NCBI GenBank assembly: GCA_024695725.1
Contig: JAILHQ010000027.1
Location: forward strand, 1-54,839
DNA from: Cyanobacteria bacterium RUI128
GTDB lineage: Bacteria; Cyanobacteriota; Vampirovibrionia; Gastranaerophilales; Gastranaerophilaceae
Direction: 5' to 3'
DNA length: 54,839 nt
Program-made: the position numbers and the translations under genes
In this document: one piece after another, positions 18,360 to 28,634 of the stretch
Position numbering within the stretch: the stretch's first letter is position 1
How the letters are laid out: every line of letters begins with the position of its first letter
Notes under the pieces: generated by a model
Seen by the model: only the letters and a program-made list of their open reading frames with translations
What the model was told of the DNA's origin: nothing
Databases searched by the model: none

Positions 18360-18635
18360 TTAATTTTCCTTATTACTCGATTCCCAAACTCAATATACAA
18401 TCTTACATGTATATAAAGTCTGTTAACCTCGTCGAATTGCTCTAATATTTTCTCCGTCGTTACAAATCTTATAGAAATCCATTTTGCTTTGTAACTATGT
18501 ATATCATGTTCCACAGTTTTTTTTCAAAATAACACCCCCATGGAAATGTTTACATAAATTAATATATTGGTATCTTAATACTAATATTCAGAAAGTCTTG
18601 TTTATTGTATTATGGTAGTGTTAAGGAGAGATGAC

Positions 18636-19247
18636 ATGACAGAAATTTTAATAATCGTGGGTTTAGTAATATTAGCATCATATCTTATAGGTTCAATACC
18701 GACAGGATATATAATCGTAAAACTCAAAACGGGACAGGATATCAGAACAGTAGGTTCAGGTTCTACAGGTGCCACCAACGTAAAGCGTGTATTAGGCAAG
18801 GGCTGGTTCTTTACTGTAATGCTGCTTGATGCGTTCAAAGGCGCACTTCCTGTCATTCTTGCCCAGTTATACACGGGGAAATGCGAAGGGATAGGTTTAT
18901 TCCCGGTGCTTGCAGCAGTTGCGGTAATCATTGGGCACAGCAAACCTGTATTTTTGCAGTTTAAGGGCGGAAAATCCGTTGCCTCAGGTGTCGGCACGAT
19001 TTTGGCTCTGAACTGGCAGGTCGGTCTGTTAATCGCTCTTATCTGGGGGGTTATTACATACTTTACGAAATATGTTTCAGTAGGTTCAATTATTGCACTT
19101 GCTGTTTCACCTTTCCTTATGCACTTCATAGGACACGCGCCTGTCGGTTACACCGGTTACTGTGCGCTTGGTGCAATTTATATTATTTACCTTCACAGAC
19201 AGAATATTGCACGTCTTATCAAAGGGGAAGAAAATAAAGTCAGATAA
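18636..19247 (+). CDS. plsY: acyl-phosphate:glycerol-3-phosphate acyltransferase
   Basis: The 203-residue integral membrane protein has about five hydrophobic segments and the three PlsY signatures: GSIPTGY near the N-terminus, the phosphate-binding GSGSTGATNVKR (family GSGNxGATN) and KFKGGKSVASGVG-type motif (QFKGGKSVASGVG). It transfers an acyl group from acyl phosphate to glycerol-3-phosphate, the first step of membrane phospholipid synthesis. The ATG at 18636 is chosen because TTAAGGAG lies just upstream; an in-frame ATG at 18612 lies before that site. Confidence 0.95.
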   Translation: MTEILIIVGLVILASYLIGSIPTGYIIVKLKTGQDIRTVGSGSTGATNVKRVLGKGWFFTVMLLDAFKGALPVILAQLYTGKCEGIGLFPVLAAVAVIIGHSKPVFLQFKGGKSVASGVGTILALNWQVGLLIALIWGVITYFTKYVSVGSIIALAVSPFLMHFIGHAPVGYTGYCALGAIYIIYLHRQNIARLIKGEENKVR

Positions 19248-19336
19248 GTTTGTAAAAATTTATTTACACAAGGCCTGATATTGTCAATTGTATTTCTTTA
19301 CGAACGTTATAGAAGTACAATTAGAAAGGAATGTGT

Positions 19337-20080
19337 ATGAATACGATATCTTTTACCCCAAATTACGGAACAATTAACCGTCAGAATACAAACAACAAAC
19401 CTAATCAGGCATATTACTCCCCTAGTTTTCAGGGTGCAGAAAAACTCGCAACAAAAGCAAAAGCAAAACCTGTATCTACTGTCGTAAACAAATTATACGG
19501 TTTGTTTTTCGGAGGTGCCGGCAGTGTAAAAATGATTAAAGACGGCAGCGTATATACAGAATGTGTCGTAAAGGGTAAAAAAGGAAAATCAGTCATTTCA
19601 AATAAATTCCCGCTGTGGAGCAATACTCCGGAAATGACAGTTGTGGATAACCTTAGCACTAAAAGCAGAAAAAAAATAACTTACAACCCTGATAAAACAA
19701 AGAATATTGAAATCAGAGACATGCACAATCCTGAATATAAAATTTCAGCAGAATACAAAGGGGTTGCCGATACATGCGAATATGACGGCCCTGTGTTGTT
19801 AAACTATTGCGGTAAAACTGCAGATATATCTTCTGCTGAAAGAAAAAAACTTATAGAAGAGTTAGATAAAGACATCGAAAAAATAGAGGAATCCAGCCCG
19901 AATCTCTTCAGATTGCCAAGAGAAGATTTCAAAAAATTCTATGACAGTTATTTCCAAAACCCAAGTGTCATCGGAAGAGCAATTCTTACTTCACCAAGCA
20001 AGCTGGAAAAACAAATAGAAATAGTTCCGGCATCTATGCCTTACGGTATCGAAGCTATTTTTGAAAAAATGGGCAAATAA
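19337..20080 (+). CDS. hypothetical protein with N-terminal SFQG motif
   Basis: The 247-residue protein has a low-complexity Asn/Tyr-rich N-terminus (about 1-35) that contains ISFTP and SPSFQGAEK, a Lys/Ala stretch, and then a mixed alpha/beta domain (about 60-245) with no family I recognise. There is no signal peptide. AAAGGA lies 6 bases before ATG 19337 and touches ATG 19331, so the second ATG is preferred. The short S-F-x-G element recurs in unrelated small proteins of the window. Function unknown. Confidence 0.65.
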   Translation: MNTISFTPNYGTINRQNTNNKPNQAYYSPSFQGAEKLATKAKAKPVSTVVNKLYGLFFGGAGSVKMIKDGSVYTECVVKGKKGKSVISNKFPLWSNTPEMTVVDNLSTKSRKKITYNPDKTKNIEIRDMHNPEYKISAEYKGVADTCEYDGPVLLNYCGKTADISSAERKKLIEELDKDIEKIEESSPNLFRLPREDFKKFYDSYFQNPSVIGRAILTSPSKLEKQIEIVPASMPYGIEAIFEKMGK

Positions 20081-20142
20081 GCCTGTTTACAACACTTTTT
20101 TTTGAAATGTTTATTTATGTAATATAAATGGATGATTTTATT

Positions 20143-20170
20143 TTACATATTGTTTTTAATATGATAAAAT
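20143..20170 (+). promoter_or_regulatory. probable pflB promoter
   Basis: TTACAT (20143-20148) and TAAAAT (20165-20170) are spaced by 16 bases. Transcription would start near 20177, giving a leader of about 48 bases. No clear FNR or CRP palindrome was seen. Confidence 0.5.
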
Positions 20171-20225
20171 ATTTCTGATTGGGTATAGATTTTTTTAATC
20201 AACAAGATAGATTCGGGAGAAGGTA

Positions 20226-22544
20226 ATGGAGTCAAAGTCGGTAAACAAGACACCAACAGGTTTTAGTCTTAAAAATATATTTTCAAAAAAACACGTCACA
20301 ACATCAATAAAAAATACTTATTCAAAAACAGAACCGATAAATATTAAACGTAACGATTCTGAAAGCATAGATGTTGCTAAATTTATAAGAGATAACGTAA
20401 CACCTTATTACGGGGACGACAGCTTCTTGTGCGGACCGACCAATAGAACGCTTAAAATATGGGAAAAAGTAAGCGACCTTATGGCAGAAGAAAGAAAAAA
20501 AGGTGTGCTTGACGCAGACACTTCTACACCGTCTTCCATCACATCACATGCTCCGGGTTACATTGATAAAGATAACGAACTTATCTACGGACTCCAGACA
20601 GATGCACCGCTGAAAAGAGCAATAATGCCAAATGGCGGTTACAGAATGGTTGAAGCTTCATGTAAGGCTTATGATCTACCTGTTGATGAAGAACTTAAGA
20701 CAATCTATACAAAATACAGAAAAACCCATAATGACGGTGTTTTTGATGTTTATAACGATGCCATCAGAAGATGCAGACACTCTGCAATACTGACAGGACT
20801 TCCTGATGCATACGGCAGAGGAAGAATCATCGGCGATTACAGAAGAATCGCTCTCTACGGTATCGATAAACTTATTGAAGGCAAAATGAAAGACAAGGCT
20901 TTGTTAGACGATGAAGTCATGAACGAAGAAAATATCAGACTGAGAGAAGAAATTTCCGAACAAATCAAAGCTCTCAAGGATATGAAAACGATGGCATCAT
21001 CTTACGGCATTGATATAAGCAAGCCGGCTCAAAGTTTTAAAGAAGCCGTTCAATACACATATTTCGGATATTTATCAGCAATTAAAGACCAAAACGGCGC
21101 AGCAATGTCGTTAGGAAGAGTTTCAACCTTCCTTGATATTTATGCGGAAAAAGATTTAGCCTCAGGTAAAATAACGGAAGAACAGGCTCAGGAAATAATG
21201 GACGATTTCGTTATCAAACTGAGAATGGTTCGTTTCCTCAGAACACCTGAATATAACGATTTATTCAGCGGAGATCCTGTCTGGACGACCGAAAGCATAG
21301 GCGGTATGCTCGAAGACGGAAGAACGCTTGTCACAAAGAATTCTTACCGTATGCTTCAGACACTCATTAACCTCGGCCCTGCTCCGGAGCCGAATATGAC
21401 AGTTCTGTGGAGTAAAGATTTACCGAGAGGATTCAAGGATTACTGTGCTAAGGTCAGTATCAAAACAAGTGCAGTTCAGTACGAAAATGATGACCTTATG
21501 AGAAACTACTTCGGGGACGATTACGCTATTGCATGCTGTGTATCACCGCTTATTGTCGGGAAGGAAATGCAGTTCTTCGGAGCGCGTGCTAACCTTGCAA
21601 AAGCACTGTTATACACTATCAACGGCGGTTATGACGAAAGACTCGAAGAAAGAGTTGCAGAGTTTGAACCTATAACTGATGAAATTCTTGATTACAACAA
21701 GGTAATGGAAAAATTCGACAAGGTTATGGACTGGCTTGCAAAAACTTATGTCAGTGCACTGAATATTATCCATTACATGCACGATAAATATAATTACGAA
21801 AAAGCACAGCTTGCTCTGATGGATACAAATGCCGTCAGAAAACTCGGTTGCGGTATTGCAGGCTTCAGCGTTGTTGTTGACTCTCTATCAGCAATCAAAT
21901 ACGCAAAAGTAAGACCTGTTCGTAATGAAAAAGGTATCGCAAAACATTTTGAAATAGAAGGGGACTACCCGAAATACGGTAATAATGACGACAGAGTAGA
22001 TTCAATAGGAGTAGATCTTGTAAACAGATTTATGTCCAAGATTGAAAAAATTGAAACCTACAGAAAGGCTATACCGACCCAATCAATATTAACAATCACA
22101 AGTAATGTCGTCTATGGTAAGAAAACCGGTGATACTCCTGACGGACGTATTGCAGGTGTTCCGTTCTCACCTGGTGCAAATCCGTTCAACGGAAGAGATG
22201 AAAACGGAGCCTTGGCATCACTTTGTTCTGTTGCAAAACTGCCGTTTAAAAATGCAAAAGACGGTATTTCAAACACCTTCAGCATCCTGCCTGATACTCT
22301 TGGCAAGACAAACAGCGAACAAATTTGCAACCTTGTCGGGATGATGGACGGATATTTCGGGAACATGGCTCAACACCTGAATGTTAACGTTCTCGACAGA
22401 GAAACTCTGAAGGATGCTATGGAACACCCTGAAAAATACCCGCAGCTGACTATTCGTGTAAGCGGTTATGCGGTTAATTTCATCAAATTAACCAGAGAAC
22501 AGCAGCTTGATGTTATCAGCAGAACCTTCCACGAAAGTATTTAA
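20226..22544 (+). CDS. pflB: formate C-acetyltransferase (pyruvate formate-lyase)
   Basis: The 772-residue glycyl-radical enzyme converts pyruvate and CoA to acetyl-CoA and formate in anaerobic metabolism. The catalytic cysteine pair is Cys437-Cys438 (YAIACCVSP) and the radical site is Gly747 in RVSGYAVNF. Other family segments include [24 protein letters not shown] and [17 protein letters not shown]. The first 40 or so residues ([17 protein letters not shown]) are an extra Lys/Ser-rich extension compared with typical PflB. GGAG lies before the ATG. The activase gene pflA follows after a single base, so the two are one operon. Confidence 0.97.
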   Translation: MESKSVNKTPTGFSLKNIFSKKHVTTSIKNTYSKTEPINIKRNDSESIDVAKFIRDNVTPYYGDDSFLCGPTNRTLKIWEKVSDLMAEERKKGVLDADTSTPSSITSHAPGYIDKDNELIYGLQTDAPLKRAIMPNGGYRMVEASCKAYDLPVDEELKTIYTKYRKTHNDGVFDVYNDAIRRCRHSAILTGLPDAYGRGRIIGDYRRIALYGIDKLIEGKMKDKALLDDEVMNEENIRLREEISEQIKALKDMKTMASSYGIDISKPAQSFKEAVQYTYFGYLSAIKDQNGAAMSLGRVSTFLDIYAEKDLASGKITEEQAQEIMDDFVIKLRMVRFLRTPEYNDLFSGDPVWTTESIGGMLEDGRTLVTKNSYRMLQTLINLGPAPEPNMTVLWSKDLPRGFKDYCAKVSIKTSAVQYENDDLMRNYFGDDYAIACCVSPLIVGKEMQFFGARANLAKALLYTINGGYDERLEERVAEFEPITDEILDYNKVMEKFDKVMDWLAKTYVSALNIIHYMHDKYNYEKAQLALMDTNAVRKLGCGIAGFSVVVDSLSAIKYAKVRPVRNEKGIAKHFEIEGDYPKYGNNDDRVDSIGVDLVNRFMSKIEKIETYRKAIPTQSILTITSNVVYGKKTGDTPDGRIAGVPFSPGANPFNGRDENGALASLCSVAKLPFKNAKDGISNTFSILPDTLGKTNSEQICNLVGMMDGYFGNMAQHLNVNVLDRETLKDAMEHPEKYPQLTIRVSGYAVNFIKLTREQQLDVISRTFHESI

Positions 22545-22545
22545 A

Positions 22546-23277
22546 ATGAAAACGGCAAAAGTCCATTCAATACAAACTATGGGAACACTTGACGGTCCGG
22601 GAATAAGATATGTCCTGTTTTTACAGGGTTGCCCTTTTCGCTGCCTGTTCTGCCATAACCCTGATACACAAAAAGTGAAGGAAGATGTATCTCAAAAAAC
22701 GGTTGAAGAACTGGTAAAAGACGTTCTGAAATATAAAAGTTTTTATGATAACTCAGGCGGAGGAGTGACTGTGTCGGGTGGAGAACCTCTGCTTCAAATA
22801 CCTTTTTTGACAGAGTTTTTTAAACAATTAAAAAAGCATAATGTCAGTACGGCTCTTGATACCTGCGGGCACACCGTAATCAATGATAAACTGAACGAAT
22901 TGCTAAAATACACCGATTTGATTTTGCTTGATATAAAACATCTCGATAACGAAAAGCACAAAATTCTGACAGGTCAGGAAAACCAAAAGGTCATGAAATT
23001 TCTTGAGCATATTAACTCTCTCAAGAAAAGAATCTGGATACGTCAGGTTTTAACTCCGGGCTACACAACAGATGATGAATATATTGATAATCTTATCCGG
23101 TTCCTGAAAAAATACGATATCGAAAAAGTAGAACTTCTTCCTTATCATGATATGGCAAGAAGTAAATATGAAAAATTGGGAATGGAATACCCGTTAGGTG
23201 ATACACCAACGCCATCAAAAGAAGATGTCGAAAAAATCAGACACCAATTTAAGGATAACAACTTCTGCGTTGTGTAA
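22546..23277 (+). CDS. pflA: pyruvate formate-lyase activating enzyme (radical SAM)
   Basis: The 243-residue protein carries the radical-SAM [4Fe-4S] motif CxxxCxxC at C29, C33 and C36 (GCPFRCLFCHNPD). It also has the PflA segments HSIQTMGTLDGPGIRYVLFLQGC (quoted in part: GTLDGPGIR), TVSGGEPLLQ and LLPYHDMARSKYEKLG. It abstracts a hydrogen from the PflB glycine to make the active radical. The ATG at 22546 is one base after the pflB stop and fits the family N-terminus; a longer frame opening at 22507 lies inside pflB. The short gap suggests translational coupling. Confidence 0.96.
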   Translation: MKTAKVHSIQTMGTLDGPGIRYVLFLQGCPFRCLFCHNPDTQKVKEDVSQKTVEELVKDVLKYKSFYDNSGGGVTVSGGEPLLQIPFLTEFFKQLKKHNVSTALDTCGHTVINDKLNELLKYTDLILLDIKHLDNEKHKILTGQENQKVMKFLEHINSLKKRIWIRQVLTPGYTTDDEYIDNLIRFLKKYDIEKVELLPYHDMARSKYEKLGMEYPLGDTPTPSKEDVEKIRHQFKDNNFCVV

Positions 23278-23279
23278 TC

Positions 23280-24314
23280 TTATCCCTTAACCCTTGAAAA
23301 GACTTCGGTATCAATATCATCAAAGGTATTGTCAAAGAAGAAAGCCGAACTTGCAACCATAGATGCGTTATCAGTACAATATTTCATTATCGGGGCATTC
23401 ACTCTGTAACCCTCTTTTTCCAGTTCAAAAACTTTTCTTCTGATTTCCGAATTAGCAGCCACACCACCTGCAATGACAACCTGTTTATACCCTTTTACCT
23501 CGAGTGCGTGTTTAACTTTTTTGATAAGGGTTTCCGAAACACACTCCTGAAAACTTGCACAAATATCTTCAAGGGGTAACTCTTTACCGTCAAAGGATTT
23601 TACAAGTCTTGATGCTGCTGTTTTCAACCCGCTGAAACTAAAATCGAACTCCCCGACTTTTGCCTCAGGCAGTTTGAAAGCGTGAGGGTTACCCTCCTGT
23701 GCCAGTTTATCCAACCTCGGGCCGCCAGGATACGGCAGGCCTATCAGCCTTGCGACCTTATCATAAGCTTCACCGACTGCATCATCAATTGTTTCCCCGA
23801 TAATATCCAACTCAGAATAAGATTTAACATCTATAATCTGGGTATGCCCGCCGCTGACAAGCAACGCAATAAACGGCGGTTTTAAATCGGTATCAATAAA
23901 ATTAGCACTAACGTGAGCGTTTAAGTGATTAACCCCAATGAACGGCTTATCGTGTACAAGGGCAAGAGATTTTGCCGCATTCAGACCGACAAGCAGACAA
24001 CCGACAAGTCCCGGGCCGACAGTTCCCGCAAAAGCTGAAATATCCTCAGGTTTGAGGTTAGCTTCCTTAAAGGTCTTATCAATAACAACATTTATTGCCT
24101 CTAAATGTTCTCTTGCCGCTATCTCAGGAATAACCCCGCCATATTGCTCATGAGTTTTTATCTGAGATGCAACAACGTTAGAAATAACCTTTCGACCGCC
24201 CTGAACAATGGCGCAGGCTGTTTCATCACAACTTGATTCAATGGCCATAATATAACTTTTGTCATTGAGTTTTATCGGTGTATCGCTAAATAGTGTGTTT
24301 TTCGTTTTGTTCAT
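23280..24314 (-). CDS. tsaD: tRNA N6-threonylcarbamoyladenosine transferase
   Basis: The 344-residue ASKHA-fold protein has the signature AIESSCDETA (24-33), the metal-binding HxxxH at H130 and H134 (NHLNAH), and LVSGGHTQI, GGVAANSEIR and DNASM. It makes the t6A modification at position 37 of ANN-decoding tRNAs together with TsaB, TsaE and TsaC. The N-terminus is about 20 residues longer than usual. The first ATG lacks a ribosome binding site but lies six bases after TATAAT, consistent with a leaderless mRNA. The 3' end nearly touches convergent pflA (2-bp gap). Confidence 0.95.
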   Translation of the reverse strand: MNKTKNTLFSDTPIKLNDKSYIMAIESSCDETACAIVQGGRKVISNVVASQIKTHEQYGGVIPEIAAREHLEAINVVIDKTFKEANLKPEDISAFAGTVGPGLVGCLLVGLNAAKSLALVHDKPFIGVNHLNAHVSANFIDTDLKPPFIALLVSGGHTQIIDVKSYSELDIIGETIDDAVGEAYDKVARLIGLPYPGGPRLDKLAQEGNPHAFKLPEAKVGEFDFSFSGLKTAASRLVKSFDGKELPLEDICASFQECVSETLIKKVKHALEVKGYKQVVIAGGVAANSEIRRKVFELEKEGYRVNAPIMKYCTDNASMVASSAFFFDNTFDDIDTEVFSRVKG

Positions 24315-24320
24315 GATTTA

Positions 24321-24328
24321 ATTATAAA
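24321..24328. promoter_or_regulatory. overlapping bidirectional -10 element for tsaD and obg
   Basis: The 8-base ATTATAAA reads as TATAAT on the minus strand (24326 to 24321) and as TATAAA on the plus strand (24323-24328). Predicted start points are 24314 (the A of the tsaD ATG) and about 24335 (just before the obg ribosome binding site). Confidence 0.5.
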
Positions 24329-24346
24329 ACAAACAGGACAAGAAAA

Positions 24347-25651
24347 ATGCAATTTATAGATAACACAAAAATCAAATTGGTATCAGGACGCGGCGGGAAC
24401 GGTATGGTTGCCTGGCGCAGAGAGAAATATGTCGACAAAGGCGGGCCTGCAGGCGGTGACGGCGGGAACGGCGGAGATATATATCTTGTTGCTGATGACG
24501 GACTTGCAACACTCTTAGACTTCAAGTTCCGCTCAGTCTTTAAAGCAGAAAACGGAGAAAACGGCGGAACAAAAGGTATGCACGGGAAATGTGCAAAACA
24601 CCTGTACATCAAAGTACCTTTAGGCACAGTCGTAACCGACGACAAAACAGGCGCAGTAATAGGTAACCTTACAGAAGTCGGACAAACCGTACTTATTGCA
24701 AAGGGCGGAAGAGGCGGACGAGGAAACGCAAGATTTGCGACCCCGCAAAAACGTGCCCCGCAATACTGTGAACCGGGGGAACCTGGAATAGAAAGATTAG
24801 TAAGACTTGAACTTAAACTCATCTCGGATATCGGTTTACTCGGTATGCCAAATGCTGGAAAATCCACCTTTATAAGTGTTGTAAGTTCTGCAAAACCTAA
24901 AATTGCAGATTATCCGTTCACAACACTTGTTCCTAACCTTGGGGTTGTCAAAAAACCTAACGGAGGAGGGTTTGTTATCGCAGATATCCCGGGACTTATC
25001 GAAGGCGCAAGCGAAGGGGTTGGGCTCGGATATGAGTTTTTAAGACACGTCGAACGCTGTCGTTTCCTTATCCACATAGTAGATATTACCCAAGAGGATC
25101 CGCTCAAAAACTTTAAAATAATAAATAATGAGCTTGAAAAGCACTCAGAGGCTCTGGCTAAAAGATATCAGATTGTCGTGCTCAATAAAATTGATGCCGT
25201 CGATGAAAAACGTACGGAAGAAGTGTTAGCGCAATTTAAAGAATATCTGCCTGAAAAAGAAATCTTCACAATGTCGGCTATTACAAAACAAAATATTGAT
25301 AAATTGATGTATTTTGTGTCGGAAAAAGTTGACGAAATAGAACGACCTGAAATAGAAGTCCACGTTGAAGAAGACACAGGTGCATACGATAATGACGATA
25401 GCCACTTTGAAATCTTTAAACTTGATAAGAACACCTTCCTGATACAGGGCGGAAAACTTAAACGTCTGGCAAGCGTAACCGATGCAAGAAACCCTGAACA
25501 GATTATCAGACTTCAGCATATTATGACCGCAATGGGTGTGTTTGAGGCGCTGAAAGCAAAAGGCATCAAAGACGGCGATACTCTAATCATTGATCACTTA
25601 GAACTTGTTCATTATGATGAATCCCTCTGGGACGAAGGTAGCGGATACTAA
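24347..25651 (+). CDS. obg: Obg/CgtA GTPase
   Basis: The 434-residue protein has the three-domain Obg layout. The N-terminal Gly-rich Obg fold has many GGxGG turns (GRGGNGMVAWRREKYVDKGG, in part). The GTPase domain has the P-loop GMPNAGKST (166-174), YPFTTLVPNLG, DIPGLIEGA and NKID. The C-terminal OCT domain (about 345-430) ends in HYDESLWDEGSGY. It acts in late 50S ribosome assembly and stress control. AGGA precedes the ATG. The gene is divergent from tsaD with only 32 bp between start codons. Its last 24 bases are duplicated just downstream. Confidence 0.97.
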   Translation: MQFIDNTKIKLVSGRGGNGMVAWRREKYVDKGGPAGGDGGNGGDIYLVADDGLATLLDFKFRSVFKAENGENGGTKGMHGKCAKHLYIKVPLGTVVTDDKTGAVIGNLTEVGQTVLIAKGGRGGRGNARFATPQKRAPQYCEPGEPGIERLVRLELKLISDIGLLGMPNAGKSTFISVVSSAKPKIADYPFTTLVPNLGVVKKPNGGGFVIADIPGLIEGASEGVGLGYEFLRHVERCRFLIHIVDITQEDPLKNFKIINNELEKHSEALAKRYQIVVLNKIDAVDEKRTEEVLAQFKEYLPEKEIFTMSAITKQNIDKLMYFVSEKVDEIERPEIEVHVEEDTGAYDNDDSHFEIFKLDKNTFLIQGGKLKRLASVTDARNPEQIIRLQHIMTAMGVFEALKAKGIKDGDTLIIDHLELVHYDESLWDEGSGY

Positions 25652-25702
25652 CTTGATCCATATTTACCCCTGGGACGAAGGTAGCGGATACTAGGGGTAA
25701 AT
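25627..25702 (+). repeat. duplicated obg tail plus inverted GGGGTAAAT pair
   Basis: Bases 25627-25650 (the end of obg) are repeated exactly at 25670-25693. The second copy lies between ATTTACCCC on its left (from 25662) and GGGGTAAAT on its right (to 25702), an inverted pair of the repeat core found elsewhere. Confidence 0.85.
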
Positions 25703-25718
25703 GTATAATTTTATAATA

Positions 25719-26411
25719 TTATTTCAGTAACCCCAATGCATCAGCGATTTTGTAGGTATCTTTATTCACGTACATTGGGACTTTATCCATACCCAAATCT
25801 TTCATACCAAAGTACATACACTGATCAGGATCGTCCGTTCTCTGTGTAAACATAAACGAGAGCTGATCTTCATTCAGTCTGTCTTTTCCAAATCGCTTAA
25901 TATAGTTTACCGCATCATCTGTTGATTCCCCTGTCGGAGTGATATACAGAGTTGTTGCAGGTAACTTATCCCCGCTTCTTATCATAAGATTAACGCCATC
26001 TTTATAATAGTTTTTATAGGTATTTTCACAATACCCGATATTTGTATCCTGATTATAGATTAATTCTTCAAGTTTTTTCGCATCTACTGTTACAAGCTTC
26101 ATGTCTTTCGGAGCGCTTTCAACACGTGCCTGAATTTTTGATTTATTTAACAATTCTTTTGTATCCAGCTTGTTGAATTTAATACCTTTATTTGCCAAAA
26201 AGGTTTCTACAAGACTGTCCTTGCTATCCGGAGCAATAATCGTTGTACTTGCTTTATATTTAGGGATACTGTGTTTTTTAATTTCAGAAACTTCCGTTTT
26301 TGAACAATATTCCAAATCATTTTTATCGCAAAAGTCCATTATCGGACCTGTATGCTGAGGATAATTATTGTTATTAATTTTGTACGTACTTCCGAAAGAA
26401 ACTGAATTCAT
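25719..26411 (-). CDS. hypothetical protein with N-terminal VSFG motif
   Basis: The 230-residue protein starts MNSVSFGSTYKINNNNYPQH, a short Asn-rich leader with the S-F-G element seen in other proteins here. A mixed alpha/beta domain (about 40-230) follows, with no family I recognise (segments TTIIAPDSKDSLVETF, LVTVDAKKLEELIY, LYITPTGESTDDAVNYIKRFG). There is no signal peptide. ATG 26411 is chosen because AGGAG lies 8 bases upstream; an in-frame ATG at 26459 lacks one. Function unknown. Confidence 0.65.
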   Translation of the reverse strand: MNSVSFGSTYKINNNNYPQHTGPIMDFCDKNDLEYCSKTEVSEIKKHSIPKYKASTTIIAPDSKDSLVETFLANKGIKFNKLDTKELLNKSKIQARVESAPKDMKLVTVDAKKLEELIYNQDTNIGYCENTYKNYYKDGVNLMIRSGDKLPATTLYITPTGESTDDAVNYIKRFGKDRLNEDQLSFMFTQRTDDPDQCMYFGMKDLGMDKVPMYVNKDTYKIADALGLLK

Positions 26412-26501
26412 GACACACACTCCTATATAATTAATTCGTATAATTATATAAAGCATCATCAGGTAAAAATTTGCCTGTTTGTTAAAAAATATAAAACAAG
26501 A

Positions 26502-28583
26502 TTAAAGAATAACACATTTATTGAAAATGTTATCAATATTGTCTTTCAGATTATCCCCCATAAACACACTGAGGTTTACGTGATTTTCGCCTAACTGCTG
26601 AAGGTGTTCTGTTTCGATAGGGGGCCCTGCAGGGGTTGAGCGTGAAGGGTTTTTCGGGTTAGAGATTACGCCTGTTGCTCTCAAAACAGGTATTCTCAAT
26701 TCTGAGCCAAAGACTTCATACTGAGTAAGCCCTGTGGTTACAACTCCGACACCGTTTGCGCATACCCCTCTTCGCATAGGTGCGGTGTTGGTTTTGACTT
26801 CTTTACCCTTCTCTTTCGGCAAATGTTTTCTTACGTCATAATCAGGGTCAAATTCACGCTCTATGATATTCCCAAAATCTTCGGAATAAGTCTTTTCGAC
26901 AGGTTTTGCAGTATCAATAACAAACTCAAGCAAATGGTTTCGTGAAGTATTTTTCCATTTAATATCAAAATCAAGATGTGCAGAGAACTTATTCAGCCCG
27001 ACTTCAATATTTAAAATATCGTTGTTTACTTCCACTTCTACCCACAACACTGAGCGGTCTTTTCCCTCACAGAGAACTCTTGAAGAGAGTATTTTACCTG
27101 ATTTTCCCATGTCTTCTTCTGTATAACCCGTATTATAACTGTCCCCGTTATCGGTATAGTCAATAAACTTAGCGGTTTTATTACCTATGACAAATTCATC
27201 ATTTTCAATAAACATAAATATGTGCGAATTCCCGATAGAATTATCCGCAACAAAAACATCTGTTTCGTCAGAATCTGCCGACAAATCAGCTTCCCCCGGA
27301 ACAACGTTTTTCACTGAAAGGGCATAAGTTTTTATTTCCGTATAATCTTCCGTAACGGGTATTCTCTGGGTATTTTGTAATATTTCCTGCGGGAACCCGT
27401 TTTTAACGTCTAAAATCTGGTAAGGGAAATCTTTGTCTGATTTAAACCCAACTAAACCGCTGTACGGCTTATCAGACAAGTTTACTATTTTATCAAACTT
27501 ATATCCGTTTTTGAACCTGATATCTTCAATAATATTATCCGCTATCTGGCAAATCTTTTTGTATCGGGTTATATTTTCGGAATGGACATCATCCGTAGAA
27601 CATCCGCAAATACTGTCGTGCGCCTGATTTTGAAGAAGTAATTTATAGGCATATTCAATTAAAGATGAGTATTCCCCCTCGGTTTCAGTATGATGAACTA
27701 ATTTTTCCGCCATATCTAGTTTATGGCAGGAAATGATATTCCTGCGTTTCAAATCTAATCTTGAAGAATAACTCCCCTCAAGGAGAAAAGTTTTGGAATT
27801 ATCTCTGAGTTCGCCCTCTACTTTGTATTCAGAAAATCTGTCTTTGACTGAATTTATATATTCAAATATCGAACCTATTTTTATTTCGTAATCATCAAGC
27901 AGTTTATTAATCTCATTAACCTGTTCGACAAGATTAACTTCAACCCCCAAATGGTCTGCGCCTATCGGAAGCAGAAGTGTATTACCTGATTTTTCGGCAA
28001 TTTTATCAAGATTATCCTTGAGAAACTCTGCTTTCTTCTCAATATTCCAGCCTGTTGAAAACACATCATTAAAATATCCTCTGATGAGATTAACAGTATT
28101 TATCCCGCCCCACTCAAATTCAGAAGGAATATCGCCGCAGCCGCGCCATACAACTGCTGAATTTATACCAAATTCTCTTAGTATCGGAAGGGTTGAAGAG
28201 GTATGGCCAAATGTATCCGCAAAATAAGCGGTAAAGTCTTCGCAGCCGAATTCTTTAGATATTTTCAGACCGATTTCCAAATTTTTTCTAAAACAGTTTT
28301 CATCAGTAAGAAATTCATCAACAAGACAATAAAAAGGACCTATAAACAACTTTTTATCTTTTACTAACTGCTTTATTTGCCCCTCTTTTTCAGGTCTTAT
28401 TTCCAGATAATCAAGCAGTGCAGCCACCTGACCGTCAAAATAAAAAGACGGCAGTTTCCCGTTTTCGAGCATATCAAGAACCTTGTCAAAGACCTTTAAC
28501 AATCTCATTCTGAATATTTCGAACTCTCTGTACCATTCTCTGTCCCAGTGAGAATGAACGTATGCAATGACTTGTTTTTTCAT
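26502..28583 (-). CDS. glycoside hydrolase family 38 alpha-mannosidase
   Basis: The 693-residue protein begins with the GH38 zinc-site motif VHSHWDREWY (9-18) and has the nucleophile motif YFADTFGHTSS with Asp123. It also has the mid-domain segment QAHDSICGCSTDDVH, where further zinc ligands lie. GH38 enzymes cleave alpha-mannose residues. No signal peptide is visible, so it probably acts in the cytoplasm on imported mannosides, as E. coli MngB does, and it is shorter than MngB. A TATAAT at 28603-28608 (minus strand) would give a leader of about 13 bases. Confidence 0.9.
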   Translation of the reverse strand: MKKQVIAYVHSHWDREWYREFEIFRMRLLKVFDKVLDMLENGKLPSFYFDGQVAALLDYLEIRPEKEGQIKQLVKDKKLFIGPFYCLVDEFLTDENCFRKNLEIGLKISKEFGCEDFTAYFADTFGHTSSTLPILREFGINSAVVWRGCGDIPSEFEWGGINTVNLIRGYFNDVFSTGWNIEKKAEFLKDNLDKIAEKSGNTLLLPIGADHLGVEVNLVEQVNEINKLLDDYEIKIGSIFEYINSVKDRFSEYKVEGELRDNSKTFLLEGSYSSRLDLKRRNIISCHKLDMAEKLVHHTETEGEYSSLIEYAYKLLLQNQAHDSICGCSTDDVHSENITRYKKICQIADNIIEDIRFKNGYKFDKIVNLSDKPYSGLVGFKSDKDFPYQILDVKNGFPQEILQNTQRIPVTEDYTEIKTYALSVKNVVPGEADLSADSDETDVFVADNSIGNSHIFMFIENDEFVIGNKTAKFIDYTDNGDSYNTGYTEEDMGKSGKILSSRVLCEGKDRSVLWVEVEVNNDILNIEVGLNKFSAHLDFDIKWKNTSRNHLLEFVIDTAKPVEKTYSEDFGNIIEREFDPDYDVRKHLPKEKGKEVKTNTAPMRRGVCANGVGVVTTGLTQYEVFGSELRIPVLRATGVISNPKNPSRSTPAGPPIETEHLQQLGENHVNLSVFMGDNLKDNIDNIFNKCVIL

Positions 28584-28634
28584 ATCACTTTAACTCAAAC
28601 TTATTATATCAAATTTCGGTATGTTATTCAATCA

